Shown here: positions 35,439 to 45,957 of the stretch, in pieces
Layout: every line of letters starts with the position of its first letter
Position numbering within the stretch: the first letter of the stretch is position 1
Assembly: GCF_000219625.1 (NCBI RefSeq)
Contig: NC_018215.1
Location: 1,860,001 to 1,924,000 of the forward strand
Source of the DNA: Zymoseptoria tritici IPO323
Lineage: Eukaryota; Ascomycota; Dothideomycetes; Mycosphaerellales; Mycosphaerellaceae
Reading direction: 5' to 3'
Length of the DNA stretch: 64,000 nt
Program-made: the position numbers and the translations under genes
Notes under the pieces: model-generated
Told to the model about the DNA's origin: nothing
Database searches by the model: none
Seen by the model: the letters and a program-made list of their open reading frames with translations, nothing else

Positions 35439-37384
35439 TCAATAGCCAAAAAGTGCAGAGATATACTCCGCCGTGATCTTGCCCGGATTGACAGTGATGC
35501 CTATCAGGCCGAGTCAGCTCTTTTCTCATCTCCAGCTCAAAACCAACATGCCTTCTGTGCTGTTGTTGACAGTACCGTCATAGTCATGCGGAGTGCTTGT
35601 ATTGGCAATCGTGTAATTTGCGAAGCACGCAAAGTCGTAGTTCGCGAGCTTCATGGCCTCATCTTGACTGGAGAGGAAGTCTTCCATGGCGCAGAGCCCG
35701 TCAGTCCGACCTTGACACTTGCCACCGCGTATGGTGTCCAGTGGGACGATGCCGTTGTTCAGGCGCATCTGTCGAGTGTCAGTACTCCATGAGTCGCTTC
35801 CGCCGAGAGAAAAGGCTCACCCGAATGAACTTATGCGTTGCGTTGGCGGGATCGTAGCCATACTGGCCAGGATAATAGTACGTGCGATGATCCTCCACTG
35901 CGGCAGGATCGCACTGCGAGCATCCGACGACTTCCGTGATTAGACGAGCACCGAACGGCGTTAACCTGGAGAGGACGAAGTGGCGGTCTGCGTCAGGTGG
36001 GAATTGTGTGATGTTCGGGGCGTCTTTGAAGTAGTCGACAGACATCGAGGTCAGCGCCGAGATGATAATGTCGTCGTGAGAGAAGTCCGCGTAGAATGGG
36101 CGCCCGAGTGGGAAGTCATCGGCGTTGTTGGTGATGGTGCTGTTCACGCTGCTGTTGCTGCTCTTGATATACTCCTTCTTCAGGCGAGCGAGCAGTTCTT
36201 GCTGGTAGCCCAGACCTTGAGCACGGCCAGTTGGGTTGCCCTGAACTCATTAGTATGCCGTGGATGCGCTGCTCGTCACGAAGCTTACCCAGGCATAGTC
36301 GTAGTAGTACTCGATGTCGAGCGTCTGTTCGAAGCCTTGCCATTCCTCCAGCGTGAACAGATTGCAGAAGTCACTCATACCGATGTATGCATGCTCGTAG
36401 GCACAGATCGATTGCATAGCATACTAATTCTGTCAGCGACATGTCCTCAACGCGAGATCATCACTCCATCACTTACAGTGTCGTTGTTGTTGAACTGAAA
36501 TCCGGATGGCGCGTATTTGTTGATCCTCGCCGTGGCATTCTCGATGTACAAAGGCACATACTGCAGGAACATGAGACGATCTCCGAAGTATGATACATCA
36601 TCGAGGAGATCTCTATAGCAAGAGTCGTATGATGCGAGCGTGTTGTTCTCCACGCCGCCTTCAGGAATGACCACAACGTCGAAGAGGGAGCCGTTCGCGA
36701 ACGAAGTCAACGCAGGATCGGCGACTTCGTTGAATGAAGGACCAAAGAAGCCTAAGCTCCACGAGATCTGCGAGTTTTCGATACGGCTCTGGCCGGTCGT
36801 CCGCAGGACGGGCTTTGGGCGCGAAGTTCCGTTGGTGAACGATGAGTTGTACTGAACCTGGCCGGCGGTTGCATTGTATAGGATGCGTCCGTAGGTATCC
36901 CAGAAGGAGATACCCGACATAAACTCGGTGCTAGCCCCACGACCTGTCAAGAAGCCACTGGCGAGATTATATCGGTAAGAGTTGAGGAAACACAGAGGAC
37001 CGGTAAATTGAGCTTCGGAGTGAGCTTTGGTAAAGTTCTTCACCTTAGCAGCGAAGTTTCCGTTGTTCGAGCCATCGTCAAAGGCCCCAGTAGGGAAGCG
37101 TTCGGCGTGACGCTGGAGAGTGTGCACTTGCTCCACCTGGCAACCATCGGGCAGGCCCACGTGCTTGACACCGAACACATTATCAGCATTGTCGTGATAC
37201 GGTGAGATCTGACCTGGGAGGAGTGTCAGAGGTGAGGGAAGAGGCTGGCATTGGTATGAAACATACCGAGATATTGCTTGATGATGTCAAAGTTCTTGAC
37301 TAGTTGTGCCTGTCCATGCGAAGGGTCGGAGCTTGCAGCAGCCAAGGCACTGAGGCCGGCTAGTAGTGTTGTGAATGCGAGCAT
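35439..37384 (-). CDS. Secreted histidine acid phosphatase / phytase-like protein
   Basis: Six exons (37384-37267, 37213-36477, 36423-36289, 36240-35821, 35768-35552, 35500-35439) give 562 residues. Residues 1-18 form a signal peptide (MLAFTTLLAGLSALAAAS). The active-site motif TLQRHAERFP lies at about residues 71-80; His75 would be the phosphorylated residue, with Ala in place of the usual Gly of RHGxRxP. The proton-donor pair is SHDD at His385/Asp386. Many NxS/T sites and paired cysteines suit a secreted glycoprotein releasing phosphate, possibly from phytate. Introns are 48-53 nt. The final intron (35501-35551) appears to be GC-AG: without it the protein ends 17 residues earlier in an odd tail. 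The start is divergent from KAP123, 326 bp apart. Confidence 0.88.
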
Positions 37385-37710
37385 GCTGTGCAGAAAAGTG
37401 CAAACCCAAGAAGAGACCGATACTGGGCTGAGCTTGTTTCTTCTTAAGCAGCAGCAAAGCCACGCTATGCTACATTTTACTTGAAGATGAGAGACTTTTT
37501 GTCATCCTCGTCGACATCTTCGCCGATACGGGGCCTATCGGAATGGTTAGCGGCCTGCTCGTGTCTGCCAACTGCGCAAGATCAAGCCGACGTAAAAAAT
37601 GCACGGACCTTTAAGCCGGAGAATTGTTTGACCTCTCCGTGCAAGGGTCTTTTTTATCTCATGTTTTGAGTTCGTTCAATTCCCTCTTTTTACAACCACT
37701 CCCCACAATC
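37385..37710. promoter_or_regulatory. Shared divergent promoter of acid phosphatase and KAP123 genes
   Basis: Only 326 bp separate the two start codons. The stretch just before the KAP123 start is pyrimidine-rich (CTCTTTTTAC, CCACTCCCC), as often seen in leaders of highly expressed fungal genes. No specific factor site is claimed. Confidence 0.5.
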
Positions 37711-40700
37711 ATGGACGAGCAAGAATTCGTTGGTCTGTTGCAGGCCCTGCTCGAGCCTGACACTCAAAAGGTCAAGGCTGCCACGAGTCAGCTGAACAAG
37801 ACCTACTACAGCTCCCCCGCTTCGGTCACCGCACTGATCCACATCATCATCAACCACCCCGATGCTCCTCTCAGACAATTGGCCGCCGTCGAGGCCCGAA
37901 AGCTCGTGAACAAGCACTGGAAGTCAGTACCCGAGGACCAGAAACCTCAGCTTCGCGAGTCACTCCTCAAGTCCACCATTGCGGAGGAGAAGCAGCTCGC
38001 CCGCCACAGCAAGGCTCGCGTGATCGCATCCATTGCCCGCACGGATCTCGAGGATGGCAAATGGCAGGAGCTCCCGGGCATACTTCAGCAGGCCGCCACG
38101 AGCGACAATGCCCATCACCGCGAGGTTGGCATTTACATCATCTACACCCTCCTCGAGACCATGCCCGACATGTTCCAGGAGACGATGGGCGACATGTTGA
38201 ACCTGTTCAACCGCACAATTCAAGATCCGGAGTCAGTGGAGGTGCGAATCAACACCATGCTCGCTTTGTCGGAGCTCGCCATGGTATTGGACACCGAGGA
38301 GGACACCAAGAGCTTGAAGAACTTCCAGGCCACAATCCCACACATGGTCAAGGTTCTGGAGACCGCCATCGCTGCTGAGGACGAAGAGAACACCATGTTG
38401 GCATTCGATGTCTTCAACAAGCTGCTCAGCTACGAAAGCGCTTTCCTCAACCCGCACTTCGGGAACTTGCTCCAATTCTTCATGCAAGTCGCCGCGAAGA
38501 GCGACATTGACGATGATGCTCGCTCGCAGGCGCTCAGCTTCCTCATGCAGAGTGTCAGATACCGCAAGCTGAAGGTGCAAAGCTTGAAGGTTGGTGAGGA
38601 TATGACGAAGATGTGCCTTCAAATCGCTACTGAGCTCGACGAGCTGCCATCGGAAGAGGATGATATCTCACCTGCAAGATCTGCGCTCGGACTCCTGGAC
38701 ATCCTCAGCGAGAGCCTGCCACCAAGTCAGGTTGCCGTGCCTCTGCTCAAGGCTATCGGGCCTTACGTCCAGGACTCACGCCCCGAATATCGCCGAGCCG
38801 GTATCCTCGCCCTGGGCATGTGTGTGGAAGGTGCACCAGACTTCATTGCCACCCAGCTCAAGGAGATCCTCCCCCTTGTCCTTCATCTTCTCGAGGACAA
38901 CGCAATCAGTGTTCGAAGTGCTGCGCTCAATGGTGTCTCTCGTCTCGCAGACGACCTTGCGGAAGACATGGGCAAGGAGCACGCCAGACTGATCCCGGCT
39001 CTTATCAGGAACTTCGACTTGGCTGGTCAGGGTATGAGGAACTCGAAAGAGGGCAGCGAAGAGCACGAGTTGAACACACACATCATCAAGGCCAGCGCTA
39101 TGGCTGTTGACTCACTGATCGAGGGCCTTGAGCCTGAGAACGCAGCGCTCTACGTTGGTGAACTCATGCCAAGGTTCAGCGTCCTCATTGACCACGACGA
39201 CCACAAGGTTCAAATGGCCGCCGTCAGCGCTGTTGGCAGTATCGCCAGTGCTGCGGAGGGTGCCTTTGAGCCATACTTCGAGCAGACCATGCGCAGTCTT
39301 GGCAAGTACATCGAAATCAAGGACAACGAAGATCAGCTAGAGTTGAGGTCTATGGTGATTGATTCTCTCGGAAAGCTCGCCAGCGCTGTCGGTCCCGAAG
39401 CGTTTCAGCCATTCGTTCAGCCACTCATGCGCGCCAGCGAGGAGGGCCTGCACCTCGATCACCAGAGACTCAAGGAGACCAGCTTTATCCTGTGGAGCAC
39501 TCTCGCCAGAGTGTACGAGGAGAAGTTCGAGCCATTCCTGCAGGGCGCTGTCACATCCTTGTTTGAATGCCTCGACCAAGAAGAGACTGATTCAGACGTC
39601 ACACTCGGCGCCGAGGCATCCGACCTTGTCGGGCAGGAAGTCACCATTGCGGGCAAGAAGATCAAGGTAGCTGGTGCTGGAGGCTCGAATGAAACCGAGG
39701 ACATCGATGAGGCAGAGCTTGTCAAGGCTCTCATGGAGACAGCCGATGATGATGACGACGACTGGGACGACCTTGGCGCTGTGAGCGCTGTCGCCATGGA
39801 AAAGGAGATCGCCATCGAGGTGCTTGGAGACATCCTGACTCACACCAAGGGCAAATACTTGCCATACATGCAGAAGACCATCGAGACAACATTGCCGCTG
39901 CTCGATCACACCTTTGAAGGCGTGAGGAAGAGCGCGGTCAGCACCATGTGGCGTGCTTATGCTTGCCTTTTCGGACTGGCCGAGGACAATGGCATGGCCA
40001 AGTGGCAGCCTGGTTTCCCGGTCAAGGTCAAGCCGACTGCTGATCTTGAGAAGTTGGGCGATCTTGTCATGAAGGGCACACTCGCCCTTTGGGAGGAGGA
40101 GATGGATCGGTAAGTCACATGCATTCTTCCCTACCGTGTCAACAACATGATGAGAAACACTCCGAGCTTTGCTCAACTCAGATGCTACGGCAATTGCTGT
40201 AACATGTAGAGGCTGTTTCTGATATCGACATTCACGCTTCGATTGCTTGTCCGTCACTTTGGAAAAGATGAAAAAGTACTGATCATTGCATAGGGCCACC
40301 GTCACCGAGGTGAATCGCAACCTCGCCGCTACTCTCAAGCTCTGTGGACCTGCTGTCCTTGCCCCTGTCTCAGGAGATGGACCGACGCCCCTCGAGCTCA
40401 CTACCCAACACATCATGCAAATTCTGCAACGCCAACATCCGTGCCAAAAGGACGAAGACGACTTTGACGAGCCTGCCGCAATGGAGGGCGAGTCCGCAGA
40501 GTACGACTGGCTTGTCGTGGAGACTGCTATGGAAGTTGTGGCTGGTCTCTCAACTGCTCTTGGTGAACAGTTCGGTGAGCTTTGGAAGATCTTTGAAACC
40601 CCCCTTTTCAAGTTCGCATCATCGCAAGAACGTTTCGAGCGTTCCGCCGCCATTGGTACCATGGCCGACTGCATCGAGTCGATGGGAGCTGGCTGCACAC

Positions 40701-41209
40701 CATACACGCAGAGAATGATGAAGCTTCTCCTCAAGCGTTTGAGCGATGAGGACCCAGAGACCAAGAGCAACGCCGCCTTCGGCATGGGTCTGCTCTGTGC
40801 CAACAGCAATGACGGCAAGGAAATTCTGCCGCAATACAATACTGTCCTCGGTATGCTCGAGCCTCTTCTGCAGACCTCCAAGGCCGGCGCCAGCGAGAGT
40901 GAGGCCCGCCTGCTCGACAACGCCGCCGGATGTGTCAGCCGCATGATCAAGAAGTCGCCCGAAAGCGTGCCACTGGAGCATGTTCTGCCACGCCTCGTTG
41001 AGCTCCTCCCGCTTAAGGAGGACTTCCGCGAGAACGAGCCGGTGTTTGACATGATCATCAGCTTGTACCAGGCGCAAAACCCTGTCGCTCAGGGTGCGAC
41101 GCAACAGCTTATGCCTGTCTTTGAGAAGGTTTTGGGCCCGCCGGAGGACCAGCTCAGCGACGAGACGCGCGCGAAGCTCACGGAGTTGGTCAAGTACCTT
41201 CGGGGTTGA
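37711..41209 (+). CDS. KAP123: Importin beta-4 / karyopherin Kap123
   Basis: Two exons (37711-40109, 40294-41209) code for 1104 residues starting MDEQEFVGLLQALLEPDT, the length and N-terminus expected of Kap123/importin-4. The protein is built of tandem HEAT repeats throughout (for example YRRAGILALGMCVEGAPDFI, VRSAALNGVSRLADDLAEDM, HKVQMAAVSAVGSIASAAEG). An acidic loop (TADDDDDDWDDLG) interrupts the repeats around residue 690, as in importin beta-type receptors. Kap123 carries ribosomal proteins and histones H3/H4 into the nucleus, with Ran-GTP controlled release. The single intron is 184 nt, about three times longer than other introns in the window, and appears to carry a C/D snoRNA. The upstream in-frame frame to 37624 is leader sequence. 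Confidence 0.95.
40137..40230 (+). ncRNA. Probable C/D-box snoRNA inside the KAP123 intron
   Basis: The intron at 40110-40293 contains a perfect C box ATGATGA (40147-40153) and a D box CTGA (40219-40222), 65 nt apart. TGTC (40137-40140) and GACA (40227-40230) can pair as a short terminal stem. Directly before the D box, TAGAGGCTGTTT can pair with GAACAGCCTCTA, a conserved segment of fungal 25S/28S rRNA as I remember it (11 Watson-Crick pairs plus one G-U). By the D+5 rule the target would be the A of CAG in that segment. Internal C'/D' boxes are not clear and the terminal stem is short, so the call is moderate. Confidence 0.5.
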
Positions 41210-41905
41210 AGTACTGGGAGGAGAGATGGAGCATGCATAGCGTCGTCGTTTTGTCGTCGTATTGTTGGAAGATACCCATAGATTGTGATGCGAATGTTCA
41301 CGCGAATGAAAAGTGCTGTTTGAGAGAGAGAAACCATGTCGTGCATGGCTTTGGCTTTTGTCGTACACTATTGACACAATGACATCAACAAGATGGCCGT
41401 TGTGACTTACTAAGCCTCTTCGCCGACGAGTGCTGGCATAACACACGGCAGCCCATCAGACTCTTACAGCCGCTTCAGAAGCAGCCCATGATCCACGTTA
41501 TTGAGCTCGTCGTGCAATCGTGAAGGACACAAAACGTCTTCCCAGCGCACATTATGCCGACGCATGTGTACGCCCGGCTTTGGCACTAGATGCCACCGTC
41601 AAGCTCACTGTCGTCGGACTCCTCATCATGGCCCCCGATGTCGTTGTCATCGCTTTCATCACCGCCGGCGCCATCCTCGCTGCCATCACCCTCGCTGTCC
41701 TCCTCACTACTGTCATGCCATAGGGAATCCCTAAGCAGTGAAATCGCTTGCCCTGACGCCCTGACGCCCTGACGCACGAGATGGTAAGATCTTCGAGTAG
41801 CTATTCCCATCAAATGTCGGACTCCTCATCCTCACCATCCTTCTCGCCATCCTCGCTGCGATAGCCCTCACTCTCCTCATCACCATGCCCGTCGTCCTCC
41901 ACTGC
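41210..41905. other. Intergenic interval with acidic-coding cassettes and an 8-bp tandem repeat
   Basis: This lies between the convergent KAP123 and F-box genes. Read on the minus strand, 41813-41905 continues the F-box frame past its TAG stop as a 31-residue acidic tail. A second Asp/Glu/Ser-rich frame lies at 41586-41813. The 8-bp unit GCCCTGAC is repeated three times at 41750-41773. No independent gene is claimed. Confidence 0.5.
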
Positions 41906-43312
41906 CTAGTCCGTGTAGTTGTCCTCTTGTGTGGCGGGTCTCGGCGGGCATTCGTCGCCTCCAGCGATCACGTATCTGGAGATGCGTTTGCCATAGATGT
42001 TGTTGCTCGAGCTGTCCGGACCCACAAGACCTCCGAAGTCATACCAAGCTCTAAAGGGATCGTTGGCAGTCTCGCGGTACTCTGCGCGAAGCTCGAACTG
42101 CAGGACATTGGGTAGCTTGCCTGCGAACGAGGCGAAGCAGTCGAGCCAATTGCCATCTTGGAGATCTACCTGCCCTAGTTGTACCCTCATCAGGGTAGCT
42201 TTATGGCGGAGCAGAAAGCTCTCCAGTACAGTCGAATTTGTTTTGAAGCTGGAGATGCTGACGTGCGTCAGGTGCTGCCAGAGAATGCTACTGACGACAC
42301 TCTCCAGCTGAACGGCAGGAAATTCTGAGATGTAGCCTGGCAGCTCCAAACGTAGCAGTTTCAACTTCTTCGTTGCCCGCATGAGCGGGACAAACTTGTT
42401 CTCGCGCTGGTTGAAGTCTTCGATGATGTCGTCAAAGTCATCCTCGTACGACTCGGAGATCGTGTCGACCAGAGGGTCCGAAAACTCCCACTCCAGGACC
42501 TCAACCTTATCGAGAAACGTCTGGAAATTCTGGGTAATGCCAGCATGCATGAACGCGAGGTGAGAGATGTGCCCGAGCCTCACTACCCGGGGTTCGAAAT
42601 TGGCCTCCGCTGCAGCGAGCACGAGCTTGATTGTGACACTTTCGCCAGGGTTGTGGTAGTCAAGATCCTTGGACGGACTCAGCCTGCCCAGTTTGAAGCC
42701 TCTGTTGTGTCGCGTGGTTCTAGTCCTGATGTGACCGCCCATAGTGAGGTCGACCGTGTCGAGGTTGGGACAATGCTCAAGAATGGCTCTTAGACACGTA
42801 GAAAGAGATCCATCGTCGAAGATCTCCTTCGTCTCAGAGAAAAGACGAACGGCGTGGTCGAAATGTTCTTGAACTTGTTCGGTCGAAAGTGCTTGCGCCT
42901 CGTGCTTAGCCTTGAGTTTGAGTTCTCTCTCCAATGCAGTCTGAGCCGTGTCTTTCTGTTCTGAGGTGAGATTGTTGTGCCGACCACTGTATTCGATCTC
43001 GATACACGCCCGAGCTCTTGCTGCTGAGTAGACTGTGGCCATACAATCGCATTCCCACTCATGGAAAGTCTTCTCTTGTGGACGATCAGCCTGGATCCAG
43101 AGACTCTTCGCTGTCTTCGAGAAAACCGGGTGGGCAGCGACTCCTGCGCATGCTTTGAGACTCTCGCGATGCATGAAGAGTACGACTTCAGGCAAGAGAT
43201 GCTCATTCGCCACGCGCAGGGTGGTTTTGCATGTGAGGCGCAGATTTTCAATGTCCGGCGGGTCGCAATATCCGAAGATCGTGCTGATAATTTCGTCCGG
43301 TAGGTCGTCCAT
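41906..43312 (-). CDS. F-box protein
   Basis: A single exon codes for 468 residues from the ATG at 43312. Residues 1-45 (MDDLPDEIISTIFGYCDPP then LRLTCKTTLRVANEHLLPEV) form an N-terminal F-box, which binds Skp1 in SCF ubiquitin ligases. The remainder has irregular Leu-rich segments (LSTCLRAILEHCPNLDTVDL, LKLLRLELPGYISEFPAVQ, LESFLLRHKATLMRVQLGQVDL) of the kind seen in the large, fast-evolving F-box families of filamentous ascomycetes, and an acidic patch (ESYEDDFDDIIEDF). The substrate is unknown. The frame continues past the TAG at 41906-41908 into an acidic extension, discussed separately. The open frame runs upstream to 43654, but that part lacks an F-box-compatible start and is likely leader. 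Confidence 0.85.
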   Translation of the reverse strand: MDDLPDEIISTIFGYCDPPDIENLRLTCKTTLRVANEHLLPEVVLFMHRESLKACAGVAAHPVFSKTAKSLWIQADRPQEKTFHEWECDCMATVYSAARARACIEIEYSGRHNNLTSEQKDTAQTALERELKLKAKHEAQALSTEQVQEHFDHAVRLFSETKEIFDDGSLSTCLRAILEHCPNLDTVDLTMGGHIRTRTTRHNRGFKLGRLSPSKDLDYHNPGESVTIKLVLAAAEANFEPRVVRLGHISHLAFMHAGITQNFQTFLDKVEVLEWEFSDPLVDTISESYEDDFDDIIEDFNQRENKFVPLMRATKKLKLLRLELPGYISEFPAVQLESVVSSILWQHLTHVSISSFKTNSTVLESFLLRHKATLMRVQLGQVDLQDGNWLDCFASFAGKLPNVLQFELRAEYRETANDPFRAWYDFGGLVGPDSSSNNIYGKRISRYVIAGGDECPPRPATQEDNYTD

Positions 43313-44249
43313 GTTGCAGAGACTGTAGGAGGCTAATCGTGAATGAAATTTGAGAGATGGACGTGGTGTAGTGAAAGGTAGAGAGGAGCTGAAGTTCAAT
43401 CGAATCCAGAAATGACAAAACCTTGGGGAGCCACAAAACACGGGCACGCGAATTGAGCCAGCAAGTTGCTCACGAATCGATGTTTCCACTTCACTTCGAC
43501 TCACCTGCGATTCCACACCGCTGCCTTGTACTCCTCGTCGACAACTTAAGCAGCACACGACGTGCACCATCTCGAGCGTTACAGTTCCACCAGACTCTGT
43601 CTCTTCTGCTATGCGCTTCATTCTTCTCTGCTCTGCGCCATCGTTCCCTCGCAATGCTGAAGATCCCAGAACTGCTGCAATGGAGCGATGCCTTTGAAGT
43701 CAGAGTTGCATGCGCATGCTCTCACCATGCAAGCCGATCAGACTTATGAGCCAGAAAGTTTGAAGACCGATCGGGAGTACCTTCAGATTCATCGCTTTCG
43801 TCGGGTCCGTGATTCTTTCGTGCTCGGCAAAGTCATCGCTATCTTCGTCGCCGTATTCCCCTAGCACACCCTCGCTGTCATCGCCGCCATGGTCAAGCCC
43901 ATCATGAGGAAAGAGATCGTTCTTACGTCTCGAAAGTTGAAACTCTGGCAGCGCCGGCAGCGTCGCTTCGCCGTCGACGAGAAGACCCAGGCCAACTCGC
44001 TAACACCGCTGTTCTCTCCTGTATCCAGGCAGCTAGACCAATAGATATGATGTGTGATCGACCAGTCCCTCCTATCGAACTCTGCCACTGTGCCAGTCAC
44101 GTGCTCCCCGCAATCTCCAATGCCGCGTGGAGAAGCAATATCCAAAAGCAAGCCCGCTGCTAGCCGTCCCTTCCGACTTCATGTTCCACGAGAAAGATGT
44201 CCTTCCATTCAAAAACTTCCTACCGACCAGAGAAAGCAAACGATCCACC
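43313..44249. other. Divergent intergenic interval with a possible acidic gene remnant
   Basis: This separates the starts of the F-box gene (minus) and the E1-beta gene (plus). On the minus strand, roughly 44010 to 43740 reads through ALPEFQLSRRKNDLFPH and then an Asp/Glu-rich run (GGDDSEGVLGEYGDEDSDDF) without a nearby ATG. It may be an exon or a gene remnant. Confidence 0.35.
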
Positions 44250-45437
44250 ATGATAAGGCCTCTATGCAGCAATGCGTCTCGTATTGCTCGTACGACTTCA
44301 ACATCAATAACCAAACGCACGTACGCCTCACATCCCCCCAATGCCCGACTAAACATACCCACGAACTACGCCACAACTCCTCTCCTCCACCACACCTCCA
44401 AGTCCGCCCTCGTCAACCAAGAGCTCCCTCAATCCGCCCGTGACGGAACCACATGTCGTCAAAACCTCTTCCAAGCCGTCAACTCTGCTCTCGCTCACGC
44501 TCTCCGCTCCGATCCCCGCGTCCTGCTCTTCGGCGAGGATGTTGCTTTCGGCGGCGTATTTCGCTGTTCGATGAACCTTGCATCAGAATTTGGAGATGCC
44601 CGCGTCTTCAACACTCCGTTGAGTGAGCAGGGACTCGTTGGATTCGCGATCGGAGCGGCAGCGGAGGGCATGAGACCGATTGCTGAAGTCCAGTTCGCGG
44701 ACTATGTCTACCCGGCTTTCGATCAGATCGTCAACGAAGCGGCGAAGATGCGGTATCGAGCTGGTGTCCATGCTGGGACGCAGAACTGCGGAGGTTTGGT
44801 TATTCGAATGCCCGCGGGAGGGGTGGGGCATGGAGCGCTGTATCATACTCAGTCGCCCGAGTCGTTGTTCACGCACATTCCTGGTTTGAGAGTCGTCGTT
44901 CCGAGGTCACCAACTCAGGCGAAGGGACTTTTACTGGCGGCGGTGGCGTGTCCGGATCCGGTCATCTTCATGGAGCCCAAGATTTTGTATCGTGCTGCGG
45001 TCGAGCATGTCCCCGCGGAACCGTACGAGCTTCCTCTTAGCAAGGCTGAGATCTTGAAAAAGGGTTCTGATGTAACGATCATCTCCTACGGGACGCCACT
45101 TTATACATGTCAAAACGCCATCACAGCCGCGGAGAAGGACTTGAAATGCTCAGTAGAGTTCATCGATTTACGGACGATCTATCCCTGGGATCGACAGACA
45201 GTCATGGAATCTGTCAACAAGACCGGACGGTGTCTCGTGGTACACGAGAGCATGGTCAACGCGGGCGTTGGCGCTGAAGTCGCGGCTACGATTCAGGAGG
45301 GCTGCTTCCTGAGGTTGGAGGCTCCGGTGCAGAGGGTGGCGGGCTGGTCAACGCATTCTGGTCTGGCGTACGAAAAGTTCAATATCCCAGACGTCGCGAG
45401 GGTTTACGATGCCATCAAGAATGTGCTGGATTACTGA
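44250..45437 (+). CDS. BCKDHB: Branched-chain 2-oxoacid dehydrogenase E1 beta subunit, mitochondrial
   Basis: One exon codes for 395 residues from the ATG at 44250. Residues 1-25 (MIRPLCSNASRIARTTSTSI) form a mitochondrial presequence. The transketolase-like pyrimidine-binding domain covers about 65-240 (RVLLFGEDVAFGGVFRCSMNL, RVFNTPLSEQGLVGFAIGAA, EVQFADYVYPAFDQIVNEAAK). The C-terminal domain covers about 255-385 (DVTIISYGTPLYTCQNA, CLVVHESMVNAGVGAEVAATI). The GGVFRCS and QNCGGLVIRMPAGGVGHG segments point to the branched-chain rather than pyruvate dehydrogenase E1 beta. With E1 alpha it decarboxylates the 2-oxoacids of Leu, Ile and Val using thiamine diphosphate. The frame is open upstream to 44127, but the presequence argues for the ATG at 44250. 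Confidence 0.93.
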   Translation: MIRPLCSNASRIARTTSTSITKRTYASHPPNARLNIPTNYATTPLLHHTSKSALVNQELPQSARDGTTCRQNLFQAVNSALAHALRSDPRVLLFGEDVAFGGVFRCSMNLASEFGDARVFNTPLSEQGLVGFAIGAAAEGMRPIAEVQFADYVYPAFDQIVNEAAKMRYRAGVHAGTQNCGGLVIRMPAGGVGHGALYHTQSPESLFTHIPGLRVVVPRSPTQAKGLLLAAVACPDPVIFMEPKILYRAAVEHVPAEPYELPLSKAEILKKGSDVTIISYGTPLYTCQNAITAAEKDLKCSVEFIDLRTIYPWDRQTVMESVNKTGRCLVVHESMVNAGVGAEVAATIQEGCFLRLEAPVQRVAGWSTHSGLAYEKFNIPDVARVYDAIKNVLDY

Positions 45438-45957
45438 AGTGTTGGCTTAATGAGTTAAGATCCACCGTTGGAGCTCGTCGTGCGAAGCGTATAGGGTTCC
45501 TGAACGGAAGCATGATGTTGAAGACCGATACGATTCGATCATGCAGTGTATACAAGACTTCGAGGCTACGGAGAAGGGTGGAGGAGACCGCAGTTGTCTA
45601 TGACGAGGAGTCAGCAGTGGCAGACCGAATCATCGTCAGATGTATGTGAGGTAGCACATTTCAGCAGGTGGCCGAAGTGCACGGCGATTATTGACAGCAA
45701 GTAGACATACAGTCTGGGCCGAAGGCGGAAGAGGGTAGACGCAGTATCAATGGTTGCGTCAAGCGACGTTGGGAGCTGTGTAGCTTGGAGACAAACGAAC
45801 GAAAACATGCACGGGATTCACTCCATGATCGATTGCAACGAACACGAGCACATCCGAAGTATGCAGATGAACCAAGACCTGCTGACTCCAATCCGCCCAG
45901 TCACTACGGGCAAACTTCGTTCACAGAACTATGTACATTACTCCAAGACCCTCCACC
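45438..45957. other. Intergenic interval between convergent E1-beta and SEC3 genes
   Basis: Nothing beyond the expected two 3' untranslated regions is seen in this 0.5-kb stretch. Confidence 0.6.

Noticed and set aside
39592..41058. 488-codon frame antisense to KAP123
   Set aside because: It mirrors the codon pattern of the real gene on the other strand and crosses its intron; no domain is visible.
41520..41723. 67-codon plus-strand frame that looks like a membrane helix (VVVIAFITAGAILAAITLAVLL)
   Set aside because: The hydrophobic reading is the complement of an Asp/Glu/Ser-rich minus-strand cassette, so it is more likely a shadow.
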